DNA of 64,000 nt from an uncultured Roseobacter sp. (GTDB lineage Bacteria; Pseudomonadota; Alphaproteobacteria; Rhodobacterales; Rhodobacteraceae): contig NZ_CANKYM010000003.1 in the NCBI RefSeq assembly GCF_947488185.1, forward strand, positions 446,873 to 510,872. Direction: 5' to 3'. Numbering within the stretch: the stretch's first letter is position 1; each line of letters starts with the position of its first letter. The position numbers and the translations under genes were made by a program. Below, piece after piece: positions 48,023-57,208 of the stretch. The notes beneath the pieces were generated by a model that saw only the letters and a program-made list of their open reading frames with translations, made no database searches and was not told the origin of the DNA.

Positions 48023-48700
48023 ATGAGCGACACGGATAGTTTTATCGACGAGGTCAATGACGAGGTCCGCCGCGACCGTCTGTTCGCGCTGCTCAAGCGC
48101 TATGGCTGGATCGGCGCGCTCGCAGTGGTGTTGATCGTTGGCGGGGCGGCCTGGTCAGAGTATCGCAAGGCAACGGCACGTGCCGAGGCCGAAGCGCTGG
48201 GAGATGGCATGCTGGCGGCGTTGAGCACGGACACGCCCGACGCACGCCTTGACGCGCTAACGGGCCTGTCCTCAGAGAACCCGACGGCGCAGGCGCTGGT
48301 TGCAATGCTCACAGCCTCAGAAGCCCAGCGGGCAGGCGATTTCGAAAAGGCCGTGACAGAGTTGAACGCGGTCGCCATCAATCCGGATGTGGATGAAATC
48401 TACCGCCAGATCGCCGGATTCAAGGCGCTGATGTTGCAGGCGGATACACTGGATGCCGCAACCCGACGTCAACAGTTCGAAGCACTTGCGGCCCCCGGCT
48501 CCCCGTTGCGTCTGCTGGCCGTTGAACAGCTGGCTCTGATCGACGTGGCCGAGGGAAACACCGATGCTGCGATTGGTCGATATCAGGACGTCCTGCAGGA
48601 TGCTGCCGTGACCTCGGACTTGCAACAGCGCGCCTTACAGGTGATTGTGGCTCTGGGAGGCACCCCGGATCTGGATAACCTGCCCATCTCGGGGAATTGA
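48023..48700 (+). CDS. YfgM-like TPR membrane protein
   Basis: The 225-residue protein has a basic N-terminal cytoplasmic segment, one membrane helix at about residues 28-45 (YGWIGALAVVLIVGGAAW), and a periplasmic TPR-like domain. YfgM-type proteins interact with the Sec translocon or periplasmic chaperones and lie upstream of bamB in many proteobacteria, as here. The ATG at 48023 follows AGGTGA and gives the typical MSDTDSFIDEVNDEVRRDR start. It is followed by the BamB gene after 53 bp. Confidence 0.85.
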   Translation: MSDTDSFIDEVNDEVRRDRLFALLKRYGWIGALAVVLIVGGAAWSEYRKATARAEAEALGDGMLAALSTDTPDARLDALTGLSSENPTAQALVAMLTASEAQRAGDFEKAVTELNAVAINPDVDEIYRQIAGFKALMLQADTLDAATRRQQFEALAAPGSPLRLLAVEQLALIDVAEGNTDAAIGRYQDVLQDAAVTSDLQQRALQVIVALGGTPDLDNLPISGN

Positions 48701-48753
48701 CCCGCAGATAGGGCACGGATTTTGGGCGGCGTAATGGGTGAAGCGAGCAGGGT

Positions 48754-50103
48754 ATGATGTACTTTTTTAGAACCTCTGGACAAGGGCGCGCGACCTTTGC
48801 GCTTTTGACGGCGGCGACATTTCTGATGGCGTGCTCGGAACCGGATGTCATTTTGCCCGGGAAACGTGAGAGCATCCGTTCGGCGCTTCAGGAGGGCGAA
48901 ACCGTCGCTCTTGCAGCTAAGACCGAAGATGCGCCGCGCGCGATTTCCCTGCCAACTGCTCAATCGAACACGGAATGGACTCAAGGCATCGGATCGCCAT
49001 CCTTCCGGGTGGCGCATCCAGCGCTCGGCGCCTCTCCACAACGCATCTGGACGGCTAATATCGGCGCAGGTGACAGCCGTCGTCATCGGATCACCGCAGA
49101 CCCGGTTGTCGCGGGCGGTCTGATCTTCACCCTGGATTCCCAATCCTTGGTAACAGCGACCTCCGCCAGCGGCGAAACCGTCTGGCGGCAGGATGTCACC
49201 CCATATCGCGATGATGCCGGGGCGGCGACCGGGGGTGGAATGGCCTACAAGGACGGTCGCCTCTATGTGTCACTGGGCTATGGCGCGCTGGTGGCGCTGG
49301 AGGCCACGACGGGCAATGAGATCTGGCGGCAAAACCTCGAAGGCACAGGCTCTGGCCAACCCGCAGCCTTTGGTGATCTGGTCTATGTGACATCGGGTGA
49401 CGATACCGGCTGGGCGCTTCGGGCAGAGGACGGACGTATCGAATGGCAACTGAACGCATCACCGGACGTGAACAACGTACTTGGTGCTCCTGCGCCTGCG
49501 GTGTCCAATGATCTGGCAATCTTCGCCTTCGGCTCAGGTGAAATTCAGGCTGTCTTTCGCCGGGGTGGACTGCGCCGCTGGGACGCGTCTGCTTTGGGGC
49601 AACGGTTTGCCCGCGCCCTTGGCGCTGCGGGTGATGTGACCGGTGCGCCGGTGATTGCGGGCAACAATGTCTTTGTTGGCAACCAAGCAGGCCGGATCGT
49701 TGCACTCAACGTCGATTCGGGTGCACGCAACTGGACAGCACGCGAGGGCGCCGTTGGCCCCGTTGTGCCCGCCGGTGACAGCATCTTCGTGATCTCGGAA
49801 CTGGGAGAGCTTTTGCGCATCGACGCATCCGATGGCACGCGCATTTGGGGCACGCAGATGCCGCATTTCGTCAAGGACCGTCCCAAGCGGCGGTCCGAGA
49901 TCTTTGCGCATCATGGCCCCCTGCTGGCGGGCGGACGCGTCCATGTTGCTTCCAACGACGGGCTGCTGCGCAGTTTCGACCCCGAAAGCGGTGCGCTTGT
50001 AAACACGGTTGACATCCCCGGTGGGGCAACCTCTGCGCCAGTGGTGGCAGGGGGGGTGCTCTACGTTGTCTCCACAAACGGCCAATTGCACGCTTTCCGT
50101 TGA
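48754..50103 (+). CDS. bamB: Outer-membrane assembly lipoprotein BamB-like (PQQ beta-propeller)
   Basis: The 449-residue lipoprotein has a lipobox FLMAC with Cys27, a short linker, and a beta-propeller with PQQ-like repeats (WTANIGAGDSRR, VWRQDVTPY, IWRQNLEGTG, NWTAREGAVGP, IWGTQMP). BamB is part of the BAM complex that inserts beta-barrel proteins in the outer membrane. The order YfgM-BamB-Der matches the conserved proteobacterial neighbourhood and supports the assignment. It is exported and anchored to the outer membrane by its lipid. Confidence 0.9.
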   Translation: MMYFFRTSGQGRATFALLTAATFLMACSEPDVILPGKRESIRSALQEGETVALAAKTEDAPRAISLPTAQSNTEWTQGIGSPSFRVAHPALGASPQRIWTANIGAGDSRRHRITADPVVAGGLIFTLDSQSLVTATSASGETVWRQDVTPYRDDAGAATGGGMAYKDGRLYVSLGYGALVALEATTGNEIWRQNLEGTGSGQPAAFGDLVYVTSGDDTGWALRAEDGRIEWQLNASPDVNNVLGAPAPAVSNDLAIFAFGSGEIQAVFRRGGLRRWDASALGQRFARALGAAGDVTGAPVIAGNNVFVGNQAGRIVALNVDSGARNWTAREGAVGPVVPAGDSIFVISELGELLRIDASDGTRIWGTQMPHFVKDRPKRRSEIFAHHGPLLAGGRVHVASNDGLLRSFDPESGALVNTVDIPGGATSAPVVAGGVLYVVSTNGQLHAFR

Positions 50104-50153
50104 CGCCCATCTAGGGTAAAGCGCCTTTTTACCCGGTTCTCGGAGCCTTTGTC

Positions 50154-51632
50154 ATGTCTTTTACCCTCGCCATCGTGGGGCGGCCCAACGTGGGCAAATC
50201 AACTCTGTTCAACCGGTTGGTGGGCAAGCGGCTGGCGCTGGTCGATGACCAGCCGGGTGTGACACGTGATTTGCGCGAGGGGGCCGCGCGACTGGCCGAC
50301 CTGCGCTTTACCGTGATCGATACTGCGGGGCTGGAAGAGGTCACCGACGACAGCCTGCAGGGCCGCATGCGCCGCCTGACAGAGCGCGCGGTGGATATGG
50401 CCGACATCTGCCTCTTCATGGTGGATGCGCGGGTGGGGATCACCCCCTCCGACCTGGTCTTTGCCGATATTCTGCGCAAAAGATCCGCGCATGTCATTCT
50501 GGCGGCCAACAAGGCGGAAGGGTCTGCGGCGGATGCCGGTGTGATCGAGGCCTATTCGCTGGGTCTGGGGGAGCCCATTCGCCTTTCTGCCGAACATGGC
50601 GAAGGGCTCAACGATCTCTACACCCATCTGATGCCCCTGGCCGACCAGTTTGCCGAGCGCGCCGAGGAAGACGCCCCCGACATCGACGTCACACTGGACG
50701 AAGAGGACGGCGACATGGAGGCGACGATCCCGATGCCGACGGCCAAAAAACCCTTGCAGGTGGCGGTGGTCGGACGGCCAAATGCCGGGAAATCGACGCT
50801 GATCAACCAGATCCTGGGCGAGGACCGCCTGTTGACGGGCCCCGAGGCCGGGATCACCCGCGATGCAATCTCGCTGCGCATCGACTGGGCCGGGCCGGAG
50901 GGTCAGGCGGTGCCGATGCGCATCTTTGACACGGCGGGCATGCGCAAGAAGGCCAAGGTGCAGGAAAAGCTGGAAAAGCTGTCGGTTGGCGACGGGTTGC
51001 GTGCGGTCAAATTCGCCGAGGTGGTTGTGGTGCTGCTGGATGCGGAAATTCCCTTTGAACAACAGGATCTGCGCATCGCCGATCTGGCCGAACGCGAGGG
51101 ACGGGCCGTGGTCATCGCCGTCAACAAATGGGACATCGAGGAAAACCGACAGGCCAAGCTCAAGGAGCTGAAGGAAAGCTTCGAACGGCTCCTGCCGCAG
51201 CTGCGCGGCGCCCCGCTGATCACGGTCTCGGCCAAGACGGGACGGGGGCTCGACCGGCTGCAGGCGGCGATCATGCGCGCCTATGAGGTCTGGAACCGCC
51301 GGGTCAGCACGGCACATCTGAACCGCTGGCTTGCCGGTATGGTCGAGGCGCACCCGCCCCCCGCGCCACAGGGCAAACGCATCAAGCTGCGCTACATGAC
51401 ACAGGCCAAGACACGCCCGCCAGGCTTCGTGGTGATGTGCAGCCACCCCGATAAAGTGCCTGAAAGCTATAGCCGCTACCTGGTCAACGGGTTGCGTCTG
51501 GATTTCGACATGCCGGGCACACCCATCCGGCTCTGGATGCGCGGGCAAAACGAGGCGAACCCCTACAAGGGGCGCAAGAAGGCCGCACCGTCCAAGCTGC
51601 GCAAACACACCGAGGGGCGGCGCAAGGATTGA
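50154..51632 (+). CDS. der: Ribosome assembly GTPase Der (EngA)
   Basis: The 492-residue protein has two tandem GTPase domains: the first with GRPNVGKST at residues 9-17 and DTAGL, the second with GRPNAGKST near 206-214, DTAGM and NKWD. A C-terminal KH-like domain ends in a basic tail, [13 protein letters not shown]. Der is an essential factor in 50S subunit assembly. A small inverted repeat, GGGTAAA and TTTACCC, lies 20 bp before the start codon. The gene follows bamB and is followed by a REP-like half element. Confidence 0.97.
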   Translation: MSFTLAIVGRPNVGKSTLFNRLVGKRLALVDDQPGVTRDLREGAARLADLRFTVIDTAGLEEVTDDSLQGRMRRLTERAVDMADICLFMVDARVGITPSDLVFADILRKRSAHVILAANKAEGSAADAGVIEAYSLGLGEPIRLSAEHGEGLNDLYTHLMPLADQFAERAEEDAPDIDVTLDEEDGDMEATIPMPTAKKPLQVAVVGRPNAGKSTLINQILGEDRLLTGPEAGITRDAISLRIDWAGPEGQAVPMRIFDTAGMRKKAKVQEKLEKLSVGDGLRAVKFAEVVVVLLDAEIPFEQQDLRIADLAEREGRAVVIAVNKWDIEENRQAKLKELKESFERLLPQLRGAPLITVSAKTGRGLDRLQAAIMRAYEVWNRRVSTAHLNRWLAGMVEAHPPPAPQGKRIKLRYMTQAKTRPPGFVVMCSHPDKVPESYSRYLVNGLRLDFDMPGTPIRLWMRGQNEANPYKGRKKAAPSKLRKHTEGRRKD

Positions 51633-51638
51633 TCCCGG

Positions 51639-51666
51639 CAGGTAGGGTGGGCTTTCAGGCCACCTT
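51639..51666. repeat. REP-like repeat, copy 3 (single arm)
   Basis: One arm of the repeat, CAGGTAGGGTGGGCTTTCAG then GCCACCTT, follows der by 6 bp. The matching second arm is absent. The reverse strand of this element supplies the final codons and stop of the convergent TspO-related gene. Confidence 0.85.
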
Positions 51667-52383
51667 GCCTCCGGCGCGTTCTGCGCGCCAGGCCTTGAAG
51701 ACGGGCACCAACAGCGCGCCCGCGCCCCCACCCGCCAGCGCTGCCACCATCGGATCCCCCGACATGTTCTGCACGACGATGGCGACAAGCGCCCAGATCG
51801 CCGCCAGCCCATAGGTCGGCGTCCGGCGCAGCGTGGTTTGAATGGCAGAGGCCAGGACCAGCGCGATAAAGACAAAGAGCAGGGCTGCCGTCGGCCCGTC
51901 CGTCCAGCCATACCCCGCCGCCAAAAGCCCCAGAGACACGCAACTGGCCCCGCTCAACCAGCCCGCATAAAGACCCAGCGGATAGGCCGCCCAGAGACGG
52001 TCGCGCGCGGGCGCGCGGTAAAGAGCTACCAGCGCGCTGATCAGCATCGCCCAGATCAGGATCGAGGCCCAGACCGGGCTGCGCACCGCAACCGCCAGCC
52101 AGATCGCACCAAACCCCAGCGACACGCACAAAGGGGCCCGCATGGCATGCCAATCCGCCGCATCGGCGCGGCGCAGGGCCCCGAACCCCATCCCCGCAAT
52201 CAGCCACAGGTAGATCACCCCCCAGATCGAGAACGCATACCCCGCAGGCTGCACGGGTGGATCCTCCTGCGGCACCGGGAACTGTTCGGGATCGAACCCG
52301 GAGAAATCCGACACCAGAAACGGCGATGCCGCAAAGGCGACCGCCAAAAGAAAAGCCAGATATGCCGAGGATTTGGGTGCCAT
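51655..52383 (-). CDS. TspO/MBR-related membrane protein
   Basis: The 242-residue protein has about seven hydrophobic segments and begins with a hydrophobic leader. The motif PAGYAFSIWGVIYLW near residue 47 corresponds to the TspO/peripheral benzodiazepine receptor signature; the rest is a longer, looser relative than the 160-residue TspO. TspO proteins handle porphyrins or sense oxygen in Rhodobacter. Its last codons, KVA-stop, lie inside a REP-like element, so the C-terminus may have been remodelled by the repeat. Function inferred only from the family. Confidence 0.8.
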   Translation of the reverse strand: MAPKSSAYLAFLLAVAFAASPFLVSDFSGFDPEQFPVPQEDPPVQPAGYAFSIWGVIYLWLIAGMGFGALRRADAADWHAMRAPLCVSLGFGAIWLAVAVRSPVWASILIWAMLISALVALYRAPARDRLWAAYPLGLYAGWLSGASCVSLGLLAAGYGWTDGPTAALLFVFIALVLASAIQTTLRRTPTYGLAAIWALVAIVVQNMSGDPMVAALAGGGAGALLVPVFKAWRAERAGGKVA

Positions 52384-52484
52384 GTTTGTTCCTTTGACAG
52401 CGCCTTGGTGAACGCAGCGTACGCCCGGTTAAGCGCCTGCGATGACCCTTCTGTCATGTCTAGGGCGCAAAAGGGGAATGGCAA

Positions 52485-53615
52485 ATGGCACATATCGCGA
52501 TCTTCTGCGATGGCACGTGGAATTCGGCACAAAACAGCGCGGCAACACATGTCCTGCGCCTCTCGACCGCCTGCCGCCGGAGCGCGGGGCAACAGGTGAT
52601 GTATTTCGAAGGCGTGGGCACGGGCACCGGCATGATCAGCGATCTGGGGCGCTGGATCAGCAAGATGGGCGGTGGGCTCTTTGGCTGGGGTCTCAACCGC
52701 AACATCAAATCGGCCTATCTGGAGCTTTGCAGATGCTACCGTCCGGGCGACAAGATCCTGATTTTCGGGTTTTCGCGCGGGGCCTACACGGCGCGCTCGC
52801 TGGCGGGCATGATCCGTAAATGCGGCATACTGGCCGATCCCACGCCCGCCAACCTGCGCCGGGCGTTCCGTCTCTATCGCAAGAGAGGCGCCCGGAACAC
52901 GCCCGACATGCCGCATATCCGCGCCGCGCGGCGCCGCTTGTCGCCGAAGTTCGCCACCAGCCAGGCGGATGTGATGGACCGCGGGGATGACAGCTGCCTT
53001 GTGCGGATCGCCTACCTGGGGGTCTGGGACACGGTTGGCGCTCTGGGCATTCCTGAAAGTATCTTCGGGCGCATCGCCGGATGGTGGAATGCGCGCTACC
53101 AGTTTCATGACACCACCCTGTCGCATCTTGTGGAATCCGCCCGCCATGCCGTGGCGCTGGACGAACAGCGCGTGCTGTTCGACCCGAGCCTTTGGGACAA
53201 TCTTGAACCGCGTGGAGAAGAGCCAGGCCTGAACGGACAAGATCAGAGCGCCGGGCGGCCTTATCAGCAGGTATGGTTCGTCGGCACCCACAGCATTGTC
53301 GGCGGGTCTGCACAGACGCGGGCGTTGACCGATATCACCCTTGCCTGGATCTGGGAGGGGGCCGCCCAGCAGGGCCTGCAACTCAAACCTGGGCTGGCAC
53401 TTCCGCAGGTCAGGCCGGACCCTGCCGCGCCCAGTGAGGAGCTGAATGACACGCGCTGGATCTACCGGGTGTTCCCGCGCCTCCTGGGCTGGCGCGCCGG
53501 GCCCGCGCGTGTTGGTGATCTGGATAACAGCGTGCGCCTACGGCTGGCCAGCAGACCCACCTATCGCCCCGGCAGCCTCCGCCGTCTGATGCCCGCGTTG
53601 TCACGTCTGGACTGA
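52485..53615 (+). CDS. DUF2235 domain protein (alpha/beta-hydrolase-like), copy 2
   Basis: The 376-residue protein has the classical DUF2235 N-terminus IAIFCDGTWNSA and the serine motif ILIFGFSRGAYTARSLAGM with Ser97, plus a late histidine in FVGTHSIVGG. It is soluble. It shares the catalytic motifs and domain length with the DUF2235 protein at 21343-22422, so the window holds two diverged paralogues, but the rest of the sequences differ considerably. No T6SS gene is adjacent. The ATG at 52485 follows AAAAGGGGAATGGCAA. Confidence 0.84.
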   Translation: MAHIAIFCDGTWNSAQNSAATHVLRLSTACRRSAGQQVMYFEGVGTGTGMISDLGRWISKMGGGLFGWGLNRNIKSAYLELCRCYRPGDKILIFGFSRGAYTARSLAGMIRKCGILADPTPANLRRAFRLYRKRGARNTPDMPHIRAARRRLSPKFATSQADVMDRGDDSCLVRIAYLGVWDTVGALGIPESIFGRIAGWWNARYQFHDTTLSHLVESARHAVALDEQRVLFDPSLWDNLEPRGEEPGLNGQDQSAGRPYQQVWFVGTHSIVGGSAQTRALTDITLAWIWEGAAQQGLQLKPGLALPQVRPDPAAPSEELNDTRWIYRVFPRLLGWRAGPARVGDLDNSVRLRLASRPTYRPGSLRRLMPALSRLD

Positions 53616-53665
53616 ACCCGCCCGGCGCGGTAGGAGGCGTGAGCCCAGCCGAAAAGGTGCCGACA

Positions 53666-54154
53666 ATGCAAGACGATTCCGACACCGAGGTGCTCGCCAC
53701 CGTGAAAGCCTCGGCGGGACGCCGTTTCCTCGGCATCGGTCTTCTGAGCGTTCTGGGGGTGTTGGTGATCTATGTAGCTTTTGTCACACCGCCGAGCTTT
53801 GGCTGGCAGGTGTTCCTGGTTGCACTGGGCATCACGGCTCTCATGGTGGCGGACGCCATGCGCCGCTCCACTGCGCATGTGCTGGAACTCACCCGTAACG
53901 AGTTGCGCGACAGCGGCGGCGTTGTCATCGCCGACGTGGCAGAGATCACCGGAATCGACCGAGGCGCCTTTGCCTTCAAACCCTCCAACGGATTTCTGCT
54001 GAGACTGGAAAACCCCGGAACACGCAACTGGCGTCCGGGGCTTTGGTGGCGGTTTGGTCGCCGTGTAGGTGTTGGCGGTATGACGCCCGGTCGTCAGACG
54101 AAATACATGGCGGAAATCATCGCCGTCATGCTGGCAGAGCGTGAAGCCGACTAA
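53666..54154 (+). CDS. Two-helix membrane protein
   Basis: The 162-residue protein has two transmembrane segments, at about residues 22-40 and 46-64, and a cytoplasmic C-terminal domain with LELTRNELRDSGGVVIAD and GIDRGAFAFKPSNGFLLRLEN, which looks like a PH-like beta-rich module found in many small membrane proteins. The ATG at 53666 follows AAAAGGTGCC; a GTG at 53639 is a weaker alternative. It follows the DUF2235 gene on the same strand and may be co-transcribed. No characterised family is identified. Confidence 0.68.
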   Translation: MQDDSDTEVLATVKASAGRRFLGIGLLSVLGVLVIYVAFVTPPSFGWQVFLVALGITALMVADAMRRSTAHVLELTRNELRDSGGVVIADVAEITGIDRGAFAFKPSNGFLLRLENPGTRNWRPGLWWRFGRRVGVGGMTPGRQTKYMAEIIAVMLAEREAD

Positions 54155-54733
54155 TCAAACGCAAGCGGCGCCATTATCCTGCCAGTTGTTGCTACCACTG
54201 CTCCGGTGCCGGGTGAAAATGAAGTTATGGATGTCGTGATCGCCAATTCCAACATTGAAAGGTGCCACATACCGCGTCCAGGTTTCAACGACGGTAATTC
54301 TTTCTAGGTTGGGCATGATGGGCAGGAGCGTGTCCCAGTTCTCGACTTGTTTTATCGTCGCATCGCTAACAGTACCGATGGATTCCGACCATTCGCAGAC
54401 GTAGCGGTTGTTTGCAGCATCAAACCATACCGAAGTGACCCGGACTGTCGACGGCTCTGCCGAACGGGCCAGGCTGTCGAACAGGCTGCGCGTGCCGGTC
54501 ATATATGCATCGGTAAGGGCGCGGTCTTCGCGGGAGACCATATCGCCAATGGTATAGGCGGCCTTTTGGTTGATGCTATGCTGCCGGTACGCGTCAAAGA
54601 TCACGAAAAGCGCCATATAAGCCCAGAACAGAATCGGCGTGATGATCACAGCCTCAAGGGCGAGGTTGCCGTCTTCACGTCTGGCAAAATCTCTGATCGC
54701 AAAACGGGCGCGGGTGAGGACAGGGATGCGCAT
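54155..54733 (-). CDS. TadE-like pilus assembly protein (second)
   Basis: The 192-residue protein has a short cytoplasmic N-terminus, FARREDGNLALEAVIITPILF, whose pattern (charged segment, then a glutamate in a hydrophobic run) is the pseudopilin-like start of the TadE/TadG family, and a periplasmic remainder. It lies last in the three-gene reverse-strand cluster and overlaps the second TadE gene by 1 bp (ATG/TGA type). These proteins assist assembly of Flp-type tight-adherence pili, but none of the core secretion genes is in the window. Confidence 0.82.
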   Translation of the reverse strand: MRIPVLTRARFAIRDFARREDGNLALEAVIITPILFWAYMALFVIFDAYRQHSINQKAAYTIGDMVSREDRALTDAYMTGTRSLFDSLARSAEPSTVRVTSVWFDAANNRYVCEWSESIGTVSDATIKQVENWDTLLPIMPNLERITVVETWTRYVAPFNVGIGDHDIHNFIFTRHRSSGSNNWQDNGAACV

Positions 54734-55308
54734 TAGATCGGCTCCTGAACGAAGGCGGACATGGATACCATCATGGCTTTGCCGGCACCGTCTTTGTCAA
54801 AGGCGAAGCCAAGGCCTGTGGATGGAAAGACGGGATCGAATTTCACACAGGCGCGCATGACCATCAGCTGGTGTTCTACACCGTTGGTGAAGCCACGTGG
54901 CGGGTTGATCGGTTCAGAGACGTCCACACAGTCGATGTCAGCCGAGAGACCCGCGTAGTTGAACGGATCGACCGGCTCCATCTCGAGACGCAGGGTGCGG
55001 TCGCAGTTGTTCTCGGAACCGGTGTTCAGGAAACCCGAGTTATCGCAGATCATTTGCTTGACCACGTCGTGATCAAAGTCAACGATCCCGTCATTGTCGA
55101 GATCGATCCCGGTGTTGAGCCGAATGGCACGCACCGTCACGTCAAGACCGCGGTCGAGAAACATCTGGCGCATTGAATAGATCCCGAACTCCACGGACGC
55201 GAGGAACATGCTGAAGATGGCAGGCACAATGATCGCGAATTCGATGATCATATGCCCTTCTTCGTCCTTGCGAAAACGCTTTAGGCAGGAAGAGATGCGG
55301 CGGATCAT
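54733..55308 (-). CDS. tadE: TadE-family pilus assembly protein
   Basis: The 191-residue protein begins with a basic segment and DEEGHMIIEFAIIVPAIFSM, the prepilin-like TadE motif with a glutamate five positions into the hydrophobic run. The remainder is periplasmic with two cysteines in VDVSE-type surroundings. It overlaps the upstream TadG-like gene by 4 bp, so the cluster is translationally coupled. TadE is processed by the prepilin peptidase in Flp-pilus systems. The absence of flp, tadA, tadB, tadC and rcpA here means the rest must lie elsewhere. Confidence 0.85.
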   Translation of the reverse strand: MIRRISSCLKRFRKDEEGHMIIEFAIIVPAIFSMFLASVEFGIYSMRQMFLDRGLDVTVRAIRLNTGIDLDNDGIVDFDHDVVKQMICDNSGFLNTGSENNCDRTLRLEMEPVDPFNYAGLSADIDCVDVSEPINPPRGFTNGVEHQLMVMRACVKFDPVFPSTGLGFAFDKDGAGKAMMVSMSAFVQEPI

Positions 55309-56879
55309 TGGGTCAGCCTCAGTTCATTGATTTGGCGTGCAATGGTTGCAAAGGCTTCGGCGATTTCTTCTTTCCCGGTGGCCTTGAAGAAATGACCCGT
55401 GCTTGAGGCGCAATATCTCATCTGGTCTTCCGGCGTGCCGGGAGCCTCAAAGGCAATCGTGTAGATCACCACATTGCGCGACTCCTCCTTGGCCAGGTCG
55501 CATTGCTTCTTGAAGTTTGTGACGTTGGTCGATTTTGACGTGATGGTCTTGCGGTCTGACGAACGCGCACCGAGGTGTTTGGTCGGGTTCAACGTGTGCA
55601 TGGTATCCTTCGGACGCACCTGCTCGGTGATCTGCCCGTCGGTCATCAGGACGATGTACTTTACCGTTTCGCTGTCATCATAGGCCAGCGGGCGATTGTT
55701 GAATTGTGCCGGCACCAGATTGTTTGCAGGCAATGCCATCTGTGCGAAGTCGGGCTGCGTATCGGGGTTGAGCAGCGCGAGCGCCCATTTCATGGCATAG
55801 TGAGTGCCGGTGCCGTCATGCATCCGCATGGTGTCGATACGGTTTTTGAGCACGGTGGCGTTGTTGGACGCGTAGATGATTGACGTTTGGTCCTGCGGGC
55901 ACCAGCCCCAGTCCATCACGGACCGGGTTGTTCCGCCGCTTTCGACCACATCTCCGTTTTCATCAAAAAGGACCGGATTGTCATCTTCGTCGCGGACGAT
56001 TTCAGAGGCGATTTTCCAATTCATGAAATGCGCGGTCTGTGTGTAGTACCCATCAGACGGCAAACGGTCGTCGGAAAAATCGCTGTTATCGATCTCAAGG
56101 CAGGAAGACACGTTAGGATAAACGTACCGCACGCTGGCGTCGCTACCAGTGCCCGCGTCATCGCTCGAGGGCAGTTGGGTGTTGTTGAAGAGCTCGTCGA
56201 TGCCGCCATCATCCTCATCCAAAGCCGCTGCTGAGTAGCGATCCCCCCCCAGTCGTCCAAACATGAATGGGCCTGGGTTGGTCTGACCGGCGTAAGGGAT
56301 CAGGTTGATCGATGTTGTGTTTGCCGACGGTCCAACCAGAACGATGTCGATGAAGTTCTTTGCGGCGGGGCGCAGGTTCTTCATCCGGTTCGAAAAGCGC
56401 ATGGAGCCCGAGATGTCCAACACGAGGGAGATTTCTACATTAGGAACATCTTCAACCGCTTGGCTGAAGGCAGGCACCGGCAGCGAGTCGACCCCAAGCA
56501 GCCCCATGAATTGCGTGTTGGTCCGCATGAATGCTTCGGCCGTGACAGTGCGATAGTTCAGCCCCTGATTGGGATCCACATTGGTCAGGAATTCGCGGAG
56601 GCCGGTCTTGTCGAAATAGTCTTCCACCACATCCGTGGCCGGGCGCGTCTGATCGAGGTCAGCTGCGGCCAGAACAGCGCGGTCAACCGTATTCTGCAGG
56701 GCGGTCCTGCGCATCTCGTTTTGCATCAGGTCGACACCGACCCCGGCAACCATGAGCATCATGAGCATAATGAAAATGGTAAAGATCGTAATGACCCCAT
56801 CCTCGTTGCGTGCAAAGTCCGTTATCCTGTGCGGACGTGCAGCGTTCTCTTCGGGGTTCTCCGGCGAAATGCGTGTCAT
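55305..56879 (-). CDS. TadG-like protein with von Willebrand factor A domain
   Basis: The 524-residue protein has an N-terminal membrane helix in the TadG-like context FARNEDGVITIFTIFIMLMM and a large VWA domain. The MIDAS motif is DISGS with Asp155, Ser157 and Ser159 in SLVLDISGSMRF, and MTDGQITEQ is the later aspartate motif. TadG proteins are minor pseudopilin-like components of Flp pili, and the VWA extension may bind metal or surfaces. It opens the three-gene reverse-strand cluster with the TadE-like genes. The symbol is left blank because VWA-TadG proteins vary. Confidence 0.88.
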   Translation of the reverse strand: MTRISPENPEENAARPHRITDFARNEDGVITIFTIFIMLMMLMVAGVGVDLMQNEMRRTALQNTVDRAVLAAADLDQTRPATDVVEDYFDKTGLREFLTNVDPNQGLNYRTVTAEAFMRTNTQFMGLLGVDSLPVPAFSQAVEDVPNVEISLVLDISGSMRFSNRMKNLRPAAKNFIDIVLVGPSANTTSINLIPYAGQTNPGPFMFGRLGGDRYSAAALDEDDGGIDELFNNTQLPSSDDAGTGSDASVRYVYPNVSSCLEIDNSDFSDDRLPSDGYYTQTAHFMNWKIASEIVRDEDDNPVLFDENGDVVESGGTTRSVMDWGWCPQDQTSIIYASNNATVLKNRIDTMRMHDGTGTHYAMKWALALLNPDTQPDFAQMALPANNLVPAQFNNRPLAYDDSETVKYIVLMTDGQITEQVRPKDTMHTLNPTKHLGARSSDRKTITSKSTNVTNFKKQCDLAKEESRNVVIYTIAFEAPGTPEDQMRYCASSTGHFFKATGKEEIAEAFATIARQINELRLTQ

Positions 56880-57208
56880 ACGGGTACCAACTTATTGCGT
56901 TAACGGCATTGCGCCGCTGAAAATTAGCTTCTGGATATGCTCTCCTTTTGTGGCAAAAAGCGGGCGGAACGCGGTTTCACCCCCTAAAAAAGTTAAAATT
57001 TTATTCTTAAATCTGTCCGTTAGCGGCGCTTTTGGAAACGGTGTCGGCTCTGGGGAGGCGACTGTTTCGAATTCTGGGACGGCGGCAAGAGCGGCGACAT
57101 TCACGCGTTCTTCGTAAGCCGCCCAAAAAACTGGCAATGAACGACTCACCATCATAGGGTGCGATTGTCACCAGACGCAGAACAGTGGCGACCAGCAGGA
57201 GAAAGACA
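56880..57208. other. 329-bp intergenic region between the tad genes and the dehydrogenase
   Basis: This is the divergent promoter region of the TadG-like cluster (-) and the dehydrogenase gene (+). It has an unusually AT-rich stretch at about 56985-57012. I see no tRNA, convincing small gene or hairpin. Confidence 0.5.
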
